DNA of 64,000 nucleotides, taken from the NCBI GenBank assembly GCA_016784025.1, contig JADHVL010000016.1, positions 1 through 64,000 on the forward strand. Reading direction: 5' to 3'. The notes under the pieces are model-generated. The model was not told the origin of the DNA. It ran no database searches and saw nothing but the letters and a program-made list of their open reading frames with translations. A program made the translations under genes and the position numbers. Within the stretch, counting starts at the first letter, position 1. Each line of letters opens with the position of its first letter. Source of the stretch: Fidelibacterota bacterium. Lineage in GTDB: Bacteria; Fidelibacterota; UBA8477; JABMPR01. Of this stretch, positions 36,701-45,499 are shown one piece after another.

Positions 36701-36872
36701 AGCTCTGTCCAAGACGCTGGGAGAAACCGGCAAAGAGGTGGAGATAATGAACAACAAATCACTGACATTTATACTAACCCACACAGGTGAAGACTCCCTT
36801 TTGGCTTCGCTTAGAATATTCTTGGAAAGCCTTCAACGCTCGTCTAAATTTTCCGACCATAATGATAAATGA
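33717..36872 (+). CDS. mfd: Transcription-repair coupling factor Mfd
   Basis: 1051 residues. UvrB-like N-terminal domains, then the RNA polymerase-interaction domain ('[16 protein letters not shown]' region), then the helicase with Walker A '[17 protein letters not shown]', '[12 protein letters not shown]', '[15 protein letters not shown]', '[15 protein letters not shown]' and '[17 protein letters not shown]', plus the C-terminal TRCF domain. It displaces stalled RNA polymerase and recruits UvrA. The start is unclear: TTG 33717 and GTG 33726 both lie in the parS palindrome and no strong ribosome site precedes them. mnmG is usually followed by rsmG; here mfd takes that place. Confidence 0.95.
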   Translation: MFHVKHADLSSQITRTYKLSGSSISGVEPPLLAFLLHANLSPQPTVLALPDKPSAERALNDIVALNLGQEVHFVGSDRVDGIDTGQSGRSLRALLGGNPGIYITQAAELSGSISEDALKSIILQKDQEYSVSDLERELSEYGFTRDSFVVEPGYYATRGGVFDVFPGDQNKPLRLDFFGNTLESIREFDPATQLSGVEHEEVIVYPENPFVDSVADPLIDSVPAGVRFFQYRPIIEDSDSLSIADVLKKDRPKDVSWIFQAKAESTNVYDIEVQPDFQRNLDAFRARLSHFNEENYRVFICADSNIQLDRLQVLFEDLRFEGVRLSLSSGFIDHKNKLAVLTDHQIFGRTRKRSVIPRSFPVKPATRIEAFEEGDYVVHLDYGVGKYLGIELMPFQKTVREVLALEYEAGDRIYVPVEKMHRVHRYESQLETPPKLTRLRTTEWDQVRIKTRRAVDNYAKELIELYANRFIVEGFRYNPDSDFQKRMEASFMYDETSDQLKAVEDIKKDMESAFPMDRLLCGDVGFGKTEVAMRAVFKAISDSKQVGVLVPTTILAQQHYETFLERFADYPVTVGVLSRFRTPKQIKKTLNDLEKGLLDVVIGTHRILSKDVVFKQLGLLIVDEEHRFGVKHKERVKEIKMSVDSLAMTATPIPRTLQMSLMGARDLSMLKTPPKERQPVDTAIMDFDEGRVREAILREVDRGGQVFFVHNRVESIGIMLSRLQKLLPEVKFGLGHGQMNPRELERVMLGFFHKEFDVLLSTTIVESGLDIPNANTIIVNRADAMGLSQLYQLRGRVGRSHRKAWAFFIAPGFRKLSVNAIRRLNALERHAHYGGGYEIAMRDLEIRGSGNVFGTEQSGHISNIGYHLYTRILKDTLEALKETGGDQVVTFPPTEMNVDVEMQIPQSYVENTAERIASYRRIAEADTVKDIHGIREELRDRFGLLPPETMNLIEAALIKNLGQSLGLRSVVVKGSRAQNDFLPEHVEHEGGEIIKALSKTLGETGKEVEIMNNKSLTFILTHTGEDSLLASLRIFLESLQRSSKFSDHNDK
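33718..33733. promoter_or_regulatory. parS: parS centromere site (perfect 16-bp palindrome)
   Basis: TGTTTCACGTGAAACA matches the bacterial parS consensus, to which ParB binds near the origin for chromosome segregation. It lies inside the last codons of mnmG and at the 5' end of mfd, thus in coding sequence in both frames. The parA and parB genes are not in this window. Its presence supports an origin-proximal position. Confidence 0.85.
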
Positions 36873-36902
36873 TAACTCTAATATAATTAAAAGGTTAATG
36901 AA

Positions 36903-38618
36903 ATGAACACTCGCTTTACTACGACCCTCTTTTCGCTGGGTCTGCTTATGCTGGTCTTTGCATGCTCAAACATGGATAAGGACACGCTCGCCACTATAGA
37001 TGGAAATGCAATCTCGCTGGAAGAGTTTACTTCCAAAAATCCAGCATCTCGATTTGCTGAGAAGGATCACGACTTCATGGATTCCAAGGTGGATGAGCAT
37101 GTAAGAAAGGCTCTGTTTTCACGCGCCGCTGTAGATCAGGGATTGGGTGAGACCGATGATATCCAAGACAAGAAAATGAAGGCCGAAAAAAGACAGATGC
37201 TTCAGTATGTCTATACCAAGGAAATTCTTGATGCTGTGGTTAGCGATGAGTATGTCCGGGAAGTCTATGAACGCTCCGGTACCGAATTGAACGCACGCCA
37301 TATTTTACTGCAATTCCAGGGCGCCTCTCGCTCTCGCTCAGAACGAACCAAGGTTGAAGCTCTGGCACTTATGGGTCAGATCAATAACCGCCTTTCAAAG
37401 GGTGAGACCTTCGAGGAACTGGCCAGCGAATTCACTGATGATCCTTCCGGTAAAGAGAATGGTGGAGATCTGGGTTGGTTTGGCTGGGGAAAAATGGTTG
37501 GTCCTTTTCAGGAAACGGCCTTTAAGCTGGAGCCCGGTGAAGTCTCTGATGTGGTTGAAACAGATTTTGGTTTTCACATCATCAAGCTAGAGGCAAAGCG
37601 AGAGCTTGAGCGTGGTGATTTCGAAACCGAAAAAAATTCGCTCAAACAGCAGGCAAGTCGCGAAAAAAGCGCTGAGCTTGGAAAGATGGCAAATCAGTTT
37701 TTGGAAGAGCGGAAAAAAGCCGCAGGCTTCGAAGTCATTCCTGAAAATGTTCATGAATTCTTCCTGGTTTTTGATGGCTCCACAGTAAAAAAGGATGCCA
37801 TGGATGAGATGCTCAAAAAGCTCAATTTTCAAGCCCCATTGTTTAAGCTAAAGGGTGAAGAGCTGGGTACTGATTGGTTGATCGGAGAGATCAAACTGCT
37901 CGACGACGGTCAAAAACCACGCTTTGTTACGGAAAATCAATTTCTGGGTATTATAGATCAGATTGTTACTCAAAACCTCATTATTAGTTATGGTTATGAC
38001 AATAATTTTGATCAAGACGAGGGCTTTGCCGGAAAAATTAATGATCTCGTTGAGCGTTATGCTTATGACGCTTTTGTAGCAAAAGAAATCAATTCAGACC
38101 TTACTCCCAGCGAAGAGGAGCTGATTGTTTTTTATGATGCCAACAAATCTGATAAGTATATGGATAAAAAGAAGGTCGTCGTGAGAGAGGTTTTTGTAAA
38201 AGACAGCCTTTTCGCTGTGGCGCTGAAAAAGCGCGTTGATGCTGGTGAGCTCGTTGAAAAACTGGCCTTGCGTTATACTGAAAGAAAAGCCACCAAAGAT
38301 GGTGGTGGATTAATGCCCGCTTTTCAAGAGGGTCGTTATGGCGCCATGGGAAAAGCTGCCTTCTCTATGGAGATTGGAGATATCGCAGGACCTATTAAGC
38401 TCGGCAATGGCTATTCAGTCATCCATCTGGAGGATATCATTCCTGAGGGACCAAAACCTTATAGCAAGGTCAAGGGGCGCGTTAGAACGGAAATCCTGAG
38501 TGAATTGCGAGCCTCGCGCACTGAAAATGTCTACAAAGAGCTTCAAAAGGATTATACCGTTAAAATTAATTATTCAGCCGTCCATGCCTTTTATGAAAAT
38601 CAGGTAGACGAAAAATAG
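36903..38618 (+). CDS. Parvulin-type peptidyl-prolyl isomerase lipoprotein with two rotamase domains
   Basis: 571 residues. Lipobox 'LMLVFACSN' (Cys21) anchors it to a membrane facing the periplasm. A first PpiC domain covers ~130-240 ('NARHILLQFQG', 'GGDLGWFGWGKMVGPFQETAF', 'TDFGFHIIKLE' in parts); a second, weaker one covers ~415-520 ('VVVREVFVKD', 'DGGGLMPAFQEGRYG', 'LGNGYSVIHLEDI'). SurA/PrsA-like N-terminal 'LATIDGNAISLEEF'. Likely chaperone for exported or outer-membrane proteins. First of three related genes in a row after mfd. Confidence 0.85.
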   Translation: MNTRFTTTLFSLGLLMLVFACSNMDKDTLATIDGNAISLEEFTSKNPASRFAEKDHDFMDSKVDEHVRKALFSRAAVDQGLGETDDIQDKKMKAEKRQMLQYVYTKEILDAVVSDEYVREVYERSGTELNARHILLQFQGASRSRSERTKVEALALMGQINNRLSKGETFEELASEFTDDPSGKENGGDLGWFGWGKMVGPFQETAFKLEPGEVSDVVETDFGFHIIKLEAKRELERGDFETEKNSLKQQASREKSAELGKMANQFLEERKKAAGFEVIPENVHEFFLVFDGSTVKKDAMDEMLKKLNFQAPLFKLKGEELGTDWLIGEIKLLDDGQKPRFVTENQFLGIIDQIVTQNLIISYGYDNNFDQDEGFAGKINDLVERYAYDAFVAKEINSDLTPSEEELIVFYDANKSDKYMDKKKVVVREVFVKDSLFAVALKKRVDAGELVEKLALRYTERKATKDGGGLMPAFQEGRYGAMGKAAFSMEIGDIAGPIKLGNGYSVIHLEDIIPEGPKPYSKVKGRVRTEILSELRASRTENVYKELQKDYTVKINYSAVHAFYENQVDEK

Positions 38619-38628
38619 TTCTTTATTG

Positions 38629-39441
38629 ATGAATAAACTATATATCGTTCTGGTCATCTCCCTCTTGGCGGGGTTGGCTTCTTGCTCTGATGGCCAGGAC
38701 GATAACCTTATTGCCAAGGTCAATCATGAGCAACTCTCCTTGGATGAGCTGATCTTGATGTACCCTGGCTTTATGTCTTTAGATAGCCTTCAAAAATCCC
38801 TGCTGGTCGAAAACTGGATCAGAGAGACCCTTTTGGCACAGGAAGCAGAGAAGAATCTGATTCATCGGGACCCCATGTTTAACTATCGGGTGGAAACCTA
38901 TCGCCGCCGCTTGCTGGCCGGTAAACAGCTTGATGTGATTTTAAAGGATCAGGGTGATGTCGCCCGTGATGAAATTGAGGCCTATTACCAGAATAATCTG
39001 GAATCGTTTAAGCGCCAGAGTAATGAGTTTTTTGGTTTTCATGTCCTTTTACCCTCTCGTGACGATGCCCGAGATCTTGAAAAAGCCATAGAAAAGGGTG
39101 ATCTTGAAAAGAAACAATCCCTGGTGGCCATGCACCCCAAGGAAACTGGTTTATTTAAAGTAGAACACCTGTTTCCTGAAGTCAAAGAATACCTTCTTAA
39201 AAAGAAGCGTCCCGGAATTTTTGGTCCAATTAAGACCGATCTTGGATATCATCTTGTAGAGGTAAAAACCTGGCATGACCGCGGATCTATCAAGAGTCTT
39301 GATGAGGTCTGGGAAGAAATTGCTGCCAGGCTCTCTATTAACCGTCAACGTCATATTGAAACACAGCTTGTAGACAGTCTCAGAAAGTCTGGAAGTATCC
39401 TCTTTAACAAGAGTGTTCTCTATAATAGATCATCAGAATAG
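38629..39441 (+). CDS. SurA/PpiC-like lipoprotein, small
   Basis: About 270 residues from the ATG at 38629 (a TTG directly before it is also in frame). Lipobox 'LLAGLASCSDG'. 'LIAKVNHEQLSLDELILMYPG' in parts resembles the SurA N-domain, and 'RPGIFGPIKTDLGYHLVEVKTW' in parts the last strands of a parvulin domain, but the central catalytic part is eroded ('NEFFGFHVLLPSRDDARDL'). It may be a chaperone without isomerase activity. Eight bp after the preceding gene. Confidence 0.75.
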   Translation: MNKLYIVLVISLLAGLASCSDGQDDNLIAKVNHEQLSLDELILMYPGFMSLDSLQKSLLVENWIRETLLAQEAEKNLIHRDPMFNYRVETYRRRLLAGKQLDVILKDQGDVARDEIEAYYQNNLESFKRQSNEFFGFHVLLPSRDDARDLEKAIEKGDLEKKQSLVAMHPKETGLFKVEHLFPEVKEYLLKKKRPGIFGPIKTDLGYHLVEVKTWHDRGSIKSLDEVWEEIAARLSINRQRHIETQLVDSLRKSGSILFNKSVLYNRSSE

Positions 39442-39451
39442 GTAATAATCA

Positions 39452-40723
39452 ATGCGTCATTTTGTTTTCATCCTCACCACGCTCGTTGCTTTGAATGCCA
39501 GCGCCCAACAATTGATTGATGGTGTAGCAGCCATCGTTGGAGAAAAGGCCATTCTATATTCTGAAGTAGACCAGGTGACCCAACTCTTTGCCATGCAGGC
39601 CCAACTACCCTCTTACTCTTCTCCTGAAGTGATTCAGCAGCTGCGAGCGCGTGCTCTGGATGAACTCCTTAACCAGCAGGTTTTGTTGGAATATGCTCGC
39701 CAGGAGACCATTGAGGTAGAAGACAGAAGTGTGCAAATGCAGCTGGATCAATCTCTGCAAAATATAGAATCGCAGTATGGAAGCCTGAGAAAGGCTGCCG
39801 AAGCTTTTGGTGTAGATCACTACAAAATAAAATCCTATTATGAAGATCAGATACGCACAAACCTCCTGGTTGAACAAGTTAAAATGGAGCTCTTTAGCGG
39901 AATCAAGGTCAGCCGTCGTGAGGTCGAAGATTTTTATGAAACCTGGCAGGACAGCTTTCCTCCAAAAAATCCTCAGGTAGATTTTTCCATACTCTCTGTG
40001 ACCGTTGAAATGGGTGCGGATAAAATGGAAAAGCTCCGTTCTCAATTACTAACTATAAAGGGTGACATCGAGTCAGGTGGTATCAGTTTTGAAGATGCGG
40101 CAACACAGTATTCTAAGGATCCAGGATCTGCTGCCAATGGAGGTAGTCTGGGTCTTGTGGGTCGCGGTGTCTTTGTAAAACCCTTTGAAGAAGCTGCCTT
40201 CGCGCTTGATGTGGGTCAAATGAGTGGTATCGTTGAAACCCAGTTTGGATTACACCTCTTACGTCTTGACGACAGGCAAGGAGAACAGGTCAGTATCTCT
40301 CATATTTTACTTATGCCTGTAGCAGATGATACCGATAAACAATTTACCTCTGATAAGCTCTCTGCAATTAGGGATGATATTCTTGCTGAAAAGACAACTA
40401 TTGCTGACCAGGTCGAAATTTACGTAACAGATGATTTTATGAAGTCTCGTAAAGGTAAAATGGGTATGACGGATATTTCTCTTTTGCCAGAGGATATCCA
40501 TGATCTGCTTCTCAATATCCCCCTTGAAAGTCTTTCAATGCCAATTTATAGTTCTGATCAGTTTCACCTGATCATGGTGCATAGACGTTTGGCTGGTGGA
40601 AAGGTGAACCTGACTGACCATTGGTTCGATGTTGAAAATATGTCCCTGGAATTCAAGAAACGCGATAGATATCAATCCTGGGTAGACGATCAGCGAAATC
40701 GCATGTATATTCAAATAAAATAG
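39452..40723 (+). CDS. surA: SurA-like periplasmic foldase
   Basis: 423 residues. Signal peptide 'FVFILTTLVALNASAQQ' (cleavage near ASA/QQ). The SurA N-domain begins 'LIDGVAAIVGEKAILYSEVD' and is followed by one clear parvulin domain ('VDFSILSVTVEMG', 'DPGSAANGGSLGLVGRG', 'ETQFGLHLLRLDDRQG') and a degenerate second ('SISHILLMPVAD'). Would chaperone outer-membrane proteins in the periplasm. Last gene before a strong terminator, so mfd and the three foldases may form the end of one long transcript. Confidence 0.85.
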   Translation: MRHFVFILTTLVALNASAQQLIDGVAAIVGEKAILYSEVDQVTQLFAMQAQLPSYSSPEVIQQLRARALDELLNQQVLLEYARQETIEVEDRSVQMQLDQSLQNIESQYGSLRKAAEAFGVDHYKIKSYYEDQIRTNLLVEQVKMELFSGIKVSRREVEDFYETWQDSFPPKNPQVDFSILSVTVEMGADKMEKLRSQLLTIKGDIESGGISFEDAATQYSKDPGSAANGGSLGLVGRGVFVKPFEEAAFALDVGQMSGIVETQFGLHLLRLDDRQGEQVSISHILLMPVADDTDKQFTSDKLSAIRDDILAEKTTIADQVEIYVTDDFMKSRKGKMGMTDISLLPEDIHDLLLNIPLESLSMPIYSSDQFHLIMVHRRLAGGKVNLTDHWFDVENMSLEFKKRDRYQSWVDDQRNRMYIQIK

Positions 40724-40755
40724 CTTAATCAGGTGCCAAATTTTTAATCATCTTT

Positions 40756-40783
40756 AGCCTTACTTTTATAGTGAGGCTTTTTT
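40756..40783 (+). terminator. Rho-independent terminator after the foldase genes
   Basis: A 9-bp stem AGCCTTACT / AGTGAGGCT (one G-T pair) with loop TTTAT, followed by a run of six T. It lies 33 bp after the surA-like stop codon and ends the rightward block that begins near rpmH. Confidence 0.9.
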
Positions 40784-41528
40784 ATACATAATTTGAATCT
40801 CTCACATTTTTTTAATATTTACAAATGGATCATCGTAGTTTTTTTGATAGGTTATAAACAGGTCCATATTGAAAATTCCTAAAAGATCGCTTGTTTTTTA
40901 TCTACTTAGAGTATTATTAAAAAGTTGTTCTAGCTATCCACAAAACAGTTATCCACATTGACCTTATCCAGACAGTCTCAGCTAGTCATGTTAACAAGGA
41001 AGGGTCAGCTACCAACAGAAGCACAGCTCTTCACATTCAAACATCACATATCAACATGATTATCTGCAGTATAATAAATGCTTATCTAAATTATTTTATT
41101 GAACTTATACCATGACAATCATATAGTTATAAACATTTGTAGATCACTATACTACCACTACTAAATATATTAAAAGAATAATACTATAGTATATAACCGA
41201 CCTTTTGGTCGTGGATAATAAGACATATTTTCATGATTAAGATGCATATTTGTGCATGTAAGTTAGGGTGTATAAGATCATCTTTTGCTTAAATCAGTTA
41301 AATATCAGTAACCTTGTAATCTTTCTATTTATATCAATAAGGTATATTTTCCATTCTTGATCATTGTTTTCAGCTCTAAGTATTTCAATTCTTGCTTTGG
41401 TAGAAATATTCCAAGGCTTTATAATGATAAATCAATTGATTTGAAGAGACACTAAATTACCTTGCCCATAATGACAGTGGGTGATATTGTCATTATCTTT
41501 GACTTGCTCCATTAGGTATTCATACTCT
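40784..41528. other. oriC: Gene-free AT-rich region, candidate replication origin
   Basis: About 745 bp with no credible gene. Three DnaA boxes lie at exact 15-bp intervals: CTATCCACA (40934), TTATCCACA (40949) and TTATCCAGA (40964). A further inverted box, TTATCCACG, is on the minus strand at 41210-41218 next to a small CGACC-TTTT-GGTCG hairpin. Between and beyond them the sequence is very AT-rich (41080-41200, 41280-41440), suitable for unwinding. On the minus strand at 41145-41162 there is a TAGTAGTGGTAG run resembling DnaA-trios. Origin function is inferred. Confidence 0.5.
40934..40972 (+). promoter_or_regulatory. Three phased DnaA boxes
   Basis: CTATCCACA at 40934-40942, the perfect TTATCCACA at 40949-40957 and TTATCCAGA at 40964-40972, each start exactly 15 bp from the last and all in the same direction. 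Equal spacing and orientation suggest cooperative DnaA loading. Confidence 0.75.
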
Positions 41529-42638
41529 ATGAGGGATATTTTGAACCCGGAAACACGCCAAAAGATAATTAAGATATTAACTGTTATTATTACTATATAT
41601 CTATTCCTCCTCACCATTAAACTTCTTGGTCACAGTTTTAAGCTTTTCGGTAAAGAATTCGCTGAGGCTATGCTTCAAACGACATCAAACCCCTTTACGG
41701 GGCTTATCATTGGAATTGTGGCAACCTCTCTTATTCAGAGCTCCTCGACCACGACATCCATAGTTGTAGGTTTAGTGGCAGGCGGTGTTGTGAACTTAGA
41801 AAATGCTATTCCAATTATTATGGGAGCTAATATTGGAACCACAGTTACGAATACTCTTGTATCTCTTGGCCATGTTGGTAGAAAGGCTGAGTTTAAAAGA
41901 GCGTTCGCTGCTGGTGTGGTTCATGACTTTTTTAATATTTGCGCAGTGATCGTCTTGTTCCCCTTAGAGTTAAAATTTCACTTCATTCAGAAAGTGGCAG
42001 TCTTTTTAAATGACAGCTTTGAGGGCGTCGGTGGAATGAAAATGTTTAACCCTCTCAAAGCAATTTTAAATCCTGTAATAGATATAGTAGATTCTCTAAT
42101 GACCAATGTACCATACAATGAAATAATACTAATGATCCTATCCATCATTGGAATGTTTACAGCTTTAGGTCTTCTTATTAAAACTATTAGATCTTTGGTT
42201 GTTGATAAAATTGAAATTATTATAAATAAATATCTTTTTAAGAATGATCTTTTAGGAATGACCTGGGGAATGGGAATGACATTTATTGTACAGAGCAGCT
42301 CTGTAACCACCTCTCTAATTGTGCCGCTTGCAGGCGCAGGAATAGTCAGTCTAAGAAAAATATTCCCCTATACAATGGGAGCCAATATTGGTACCACTGG
42401 TACAGCGCTCCTTGCTGCTCTGGCCACTGGAAACCCTGTGGCTGTCACTACATCTTTCGCTCATCTCGCATTTAATATCTTTGGAATACTCATCTTTTAT
42501 CCACTCAAATTTATTCCTATCACTGTAGCTGAGAAAGTCAGCGCATATGTATCCATATCAAAAAAGAACCTGATTACATTTCTAATTTTATACTCGATGA
42601 TATATTTTGTGCCAATACTTTTTATCGTATTTGGTTAA
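41529..42638 (+). CDS. Na+/phosphate cotransporter (NptA/PNaS family)
   Basis: About 369 residues from the ATG at 41529 (MRDILNPETRQK); the open frame extends to 41481 without a better site. Eight to nine membrane helices and the two inverted-repeat motifs 'SLIQSSSTTTSIVVGL' and 'FIVQSSSVTTSLIVPLAG', which form the phosphate/Na+ site. 'IIMGANIGTTVTNTLVSLGH' and 'TMGANIGTTGTALLAALATG' follow each repeat. Located 16 bp before a PhoU-domain gene, the usual pairing. Confidence 0.92.
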   Translation: MRDILNPETRQKIIKILTVIITIYLFLLTIKLLGHSFKLFGKEFAEAMLQTTSNPFTGLIIGIVATSLIQSSSTTTSIVVGLVAGGVVNLENAIPIIMGANIGTTVTNTLVSLGHVGRKAEFKRAFAAGVVHDFFNICAVIVLFPLELKFHFIQKVAVFLNDSFEGVGGMKMFNPLKAILNPVIDIVDSLMTNVPYNEIILMILSIIGMFTALGLLIKTIRSLVVDKIEIIINKYLFKNDLLGMTWGMGMTFIVQSSSVTTSLIVPLAGAGIVSLRKIFPYTMGANIGTTGTALLAALATGNPVAVTTSFAHLAFNIFGILIFYPLKFIPITVAEKVSAYVSISKKNLITFLILYSMIYFVPILFIVFG

Positions 42639-42654
42639 TTAAAACTAAAGGTTA

Positions 42655-43335
42655 ATGATTATGTGGAAAGAAATAAGAAATCTGTGGACCAGCGATAACC
42701 TGTTAAATGAAGCCTGGGATCTCACCTATGAAGCTATAAACATTGATGCTGAAATGTTTAATGATGCCACAGATGCTTTATGGGGCGACAATCGTAAAAC
42801 GGTTCAAAAGTTAATATTTAAAAAAGATAAACTTATTAATAAATACGAAAGAGACATAAGACGAAAGGTTATCACTCACCTTACTGTGCAGGGTAACGAC
42901 AGTCTTGCAGCAGGATTAGTTTTATCAACTGTAATTGTGGATGTTGAGAGAATCGGTGATTACATAAAAAACATTGTTGATCTCACAGAAATGCATCCTG
43001 ATGAAATTCAAGGTAAAGACACTCAAGAAAAGCTCCACGACATAGAAATCTCTATAAAGAAAATGTTTAAAGAAGCTCCAGAATGTATAGAAACTGGTGA
43101 CGAGGATCAAGCGCTTCAAATTTATTCTGAGACAAAAGAGATAGGGCGAACTTGTGATAAGTATATTCAAAAATTGGTAATGAAAAATGAAGAAAAGTTG
43201 GATACCTCGAGTCTAGCTATTCTAGTTTTATATTTCAGATACCTCAAACGCATAAATGCTCACCTGCGTAATATTGTCTCAAGTGTAATAAATCCTTACG
43301 ATCGAATTGGCTTCAAGCCAAAAAAAATTAAATAA
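42655..43335 (+). CDS. PhoU-domain protein
   Basis: 226 residues, all-helical, with two PhoU-like three-helix repeats ('DLTYEAINIDAEMFNDATDAL', 'VLSTVIVDVERIGDYIKNIVD', 'RYLKRINAHLRNIVSSVI' in parts). The E/DxxxD metal-binding patterns of PhoU are partly kept ('DVERIGDY'). It probably modulates the phosphate transporter just upstream. Start 42655 or the ATG at 42661. The stop overlaps the next start (TAATG). Confidence 0.85.
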   Translation: MIMWKEIRNLWTSDNLLNEAWDLTYEAINIDAEMFNDATDALWGDNRKTVQKLIFKKDKLINKYERDIRRKVITHLTVQGNDSLAAGLVLSTVIVDVERIGDYIKNIVDLTEMHPDEIQGKDTQEKLHDIEISIKKMFKEAPECIETGDEDQALQIYSETKEIGRTCDKYIQKLVMKNEEKLDTSSLAILVLYFRYLKRINAHLRNIVSSVINPYDRIGFKPKKIK

Positions 43336-43805
43336 TGGCAACCCCAATCGTCCGCAGGGCCACCAGAAGTGATATTCTGGCCATTGTTGGCTTTAATCAG
43401 GCCATGGCTCTGGAAACAGAAGACATATCACTAAATACTTTAACACTTCAATCCGGGGTTGAGGCAATCTTCAATTATCCCGAACATGGATTCTACATCG
43501 TCTGTGAAATGGAAGGCCAGGTAAAAGCCTGTCTCATGATCACCTATGAGTGGAGCGATTGGCGAAATGGGTTGTTCTGGTGGATCCAAAGTGTTTTTGT
43601 AAAAAAAGAAAACAGACAACAAGGATTGTATAAACATATGTATGAGTTTATTAAAACTCAGATTGAACAAGATGAAAATATTGTTGGTTTAAGACTTTAT
43701 GTTGATGATGATAATCTAAAGGCACAAAATGTCTACACAAAACTGGGCATGAACAAATCAAACTATGAGCTGTTTGAATACTCAAAGCCAAAAACAATAG
43801 TGTGA
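43335..43805 (+). CDS. GNAT-family N-acetyltransferase
   Basis: 156 residues. GNAT motif A is 'WWIQSVFVKKENRQQGLYKHMYEFI' in parts: V.P..R..G with the acetyl-CoA loop, although the usual R/QxxGxG/A is altered to 'RQQGLY'. Motif B 'LRLYVDDDNLKAQNVYTKLGM' is typical. Co-translated with the PhoU-like gene. Substrate unknown. Confidence 0.85.
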   Translation: MATPIVRRATRSDILAIVGFNQAMALETEDISLNTLTLQSGVEAIFNYPEHGFYIVCEMEGQVKACLMITYEWSDWRNGLFWWIQSVFVKKENRQQGLYKHMYEFIKTQIEQDENIVGLRLYVDDDNLKAQNVYTKLGMNKSNYELFEYSKPKTIV

Positions 43806-44145
43806 AGCACTAAAAAGATCCCAGTTAAAAATACAATCAAAAATATTTTAGCATCAACAAGCTGTATTTAAAGGTTAAGCAGGAAAGATTATGTGTTTGT
43901 GTAATTTGATGCAAATGCAAACAAATGCAGTTGATAGACATACTTAACAAAACAGATTTGTTTTAAAACAGAGCTGCTTATAGGGATTATTAGACAGAAT
44001 AAATATTTGAAGCCAGACACTGTTTCCAAAGAAGTCATCAAAAATTCTATTGAGTCCTGAAAGAACACCAGTTTGTACAGAAGGTAAGATAGACAGGGAA
44101 GGATTAAAAAAGGACAGAGTTATTTTATTAAGCTACGTGGTGTGA
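43806..44145. other. Gap without a supported gene
   Basis: 340 AT-rich bp between two convergent units. The only item of note is an 18-codon frame at 43891-43947 (MCLCNLMQMQTNAVDRHT) with AGGAAAG at a good distance; too short to call a gene. No hairpin terminator is obvious. Confidence 0.5.
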
Positions 44146-44385
44146 TTAGTTTGTAGTGAGCCACTCCTCAATCTGTTTCCGTGAAGGCACACCACCACGA
44201 TGCACAACAGTTTCATCAATAACAACTCCAGGCGTAGACATAACATCATAAGCCATAATCTCCTGTATATCTTCGACCTTTACCAACTCAACCTCGGTAC
44301 CTTTTTCATGAGCCACATCTTCGATAAGTTTATATGTGACTTTACAGTTTGTACATCCACCACCTAAAACCTTTACTTTAATCAT
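44146..44385 (-). CDS. Small thioredoxin-like redox protein
   Basis: 79 residues of the 'redox-active disulphide protein 2' type: 'KVLGGGCTNCKVTYKLIEDVA' in parts with a CTNC active site, then 'MSTPGVVIDETVVHRGGVPS' including the cis-Pro. The family is commonly found beside permeases of the type that follows. It probably passes electrons or a metal-thiolate to the permease. Last gene of the leftward locus starting at the ArsR gene. Confidence 0.9.
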   Translation of the reverse strand: MIKVKVLGGGCTNCKVTYKLIEDVAHEKGTEVELVKVEDIQEIMAYDVMSTPGVVIDETVVHRGGVPSRKQIEEWLTTN

Positions 44386-44397
44386 TGTAACTCGCTC

Positions 44398-45414
44398 CTA
44401 TAAAACAAGATTAAATACCAAACCCACTAACAGAATCCCTGTAGCGACAATGCTAATAAATATACTTATTAGCCTTACGGTTAAAACCTTGCGTAAAATG
44501 ATCATCTCAGGTAACGATAACGCCACAACACTCATCATAAACGCCAGGGCTGTCCCCAATGCAGCACCTTTGGCCAGCAGAGCCTGCACCACAGGAATAA
44601 TCCCAGCGGCGCTGCTATACATGGGAATCCCAATAATTACAGCAAAGGGCACCGACCACCAGGCATCTTTACCCATAAAGGAAGCCATAAAATTTTCTGG
44701 AACATACCCATGAATAATGGCACCTACACCAATTCCTAACACGATATAGACCCAGACTTTGCCAACCACATCTTTCACTGCCAAAGAGCCTGCCTCAAGT
44801 CTCTGTGAGAGGGAACTCTTCTCAGATTCAAATGAAAGTCGCTTTGTGGGTATTTCCTGAACCCACGGCTCCAGATACTTTTCAAGCTTCAGGCGTCCTA
44901 ACACCAATCCACCAAAGATGGACACCATTAAACAGAGGCCGAGATAAAGCAGAGCGATTTTCCACCCGAACAACCCAAAAAGTAGTGTCAGGGCAATCTC
45001 ATTCACCATGGGAGCAGCGATCAAAAAAGAGAAGGTCACACCCAGAGGCACACCAGCTTGAACAAAACCAATAAACAAGGGGACGGCCGAACAAGAGCAA
45101 AAGGGAGTGACAACCCCCAGAGAAGCAGCCAAAATATTGGCTAGCCCCAGAGTACGTCCGGCTAATAGAGCGCGGGTCCGCTCCGGAGTAAACCAGGTGT
45201 TGATAATTCCCATTACAAAGACAACAGCAGAGAGCAGTAAAAGGACTTTGGGCGCATCATAAATAAAGAAAGCTAGCGCCTCACCAAGATGGCTCTCAGG
45301 TTCAACCGGCAGCAATGAAACTATAAAATCAGCGAATGCGACAAGGTTAGAGTAGAGTACCACCCATACAATCAAAAATAATAAATAGAGGGACCACGGA
45401 TATTTATTTAACAT
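44398..45414 (-). CDS. Permease of the ArsP/SO_0444-like (DUF318) family
   Basis: About 338 residues from the ATG at 45414; a GTG at 45423 lies inside the heptamer repeat. Eight to ten membrane helices in two halves. 'VVTPFCSCSAVPLFIGFVQAGVPLG' in parts carries the conserved CSCS cysteines of the family, and 'GIPMYSSAAGIIPVVQALLAKG' in parts the second-half signature. Relatives export trivalent organoarsenicals or Cu/Zn. Adjacent thioredoxins, CcdA and ArsR regulator support thiol-linked metal(loid) export. Confidence 0.85.
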   Translation of the reverse strand: MLNKYPWSLYLLFLIVWVVLYSNLVAFADFIVSLLPVEPESHLGEALAFFIYDAPKVLLLLSAVVFVMGIINTWFTPERTRALLAGRTLGLANILAASLGVVTPFCSCSAVPLFIGFVQAGVPLGVTFSFLIAAPMVNEIALTLLFGLFGWKIALLYLGLCLMVSIFGGLVLGRLKLEKYLEPWVQEIPTKRLSFESEKSSLSQRLEAGSLAVKDVVGKVWVYIVLGIGVGAIIHGYVPENFMASFMGKDAWWSVPFAVIIGIPMYSSAAGIIPVVQALLAKGAALGTALAFMMSVVALSLPEMIILRKVLTVRLISIFISIVATGILLVGLVFNLVL

Positions 45415-45415
45415 T

Positions 45416-45499
45416 CTTTTCACTTTTCACTTTTCACTTTTCACTTTTCACTTTTCACTTTTCACTTTTCACTTTTCACTATTCACTATTCACTATTCA
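45416..45499. repeat. Heptanucleotide tandem repeat between ccdA-like and permease genes
   Basis: Twelve tandem 7-mers: nine CTTTTCA (45416-45478) then three CTATTCA (45479-45499) on the plus strand, i.e. TGAAAAG / TGAATAG in the direction of transcription. It fills the whole gap from the stop of the CcdA-like gene to 1 bp before the permease ATG, so it provides the leader and its AAAAG the ribosome site. A unit not divisible by three could change spacing or reading of the upstream GTG when copy number slips. Confidence 0.95.

Noticed and set aside
40784..41528. Small genes in the gene-free region
   Set aside because: No frame of useful length with a ribosome site; AT content and DnaA boxes point to a non-coding role.
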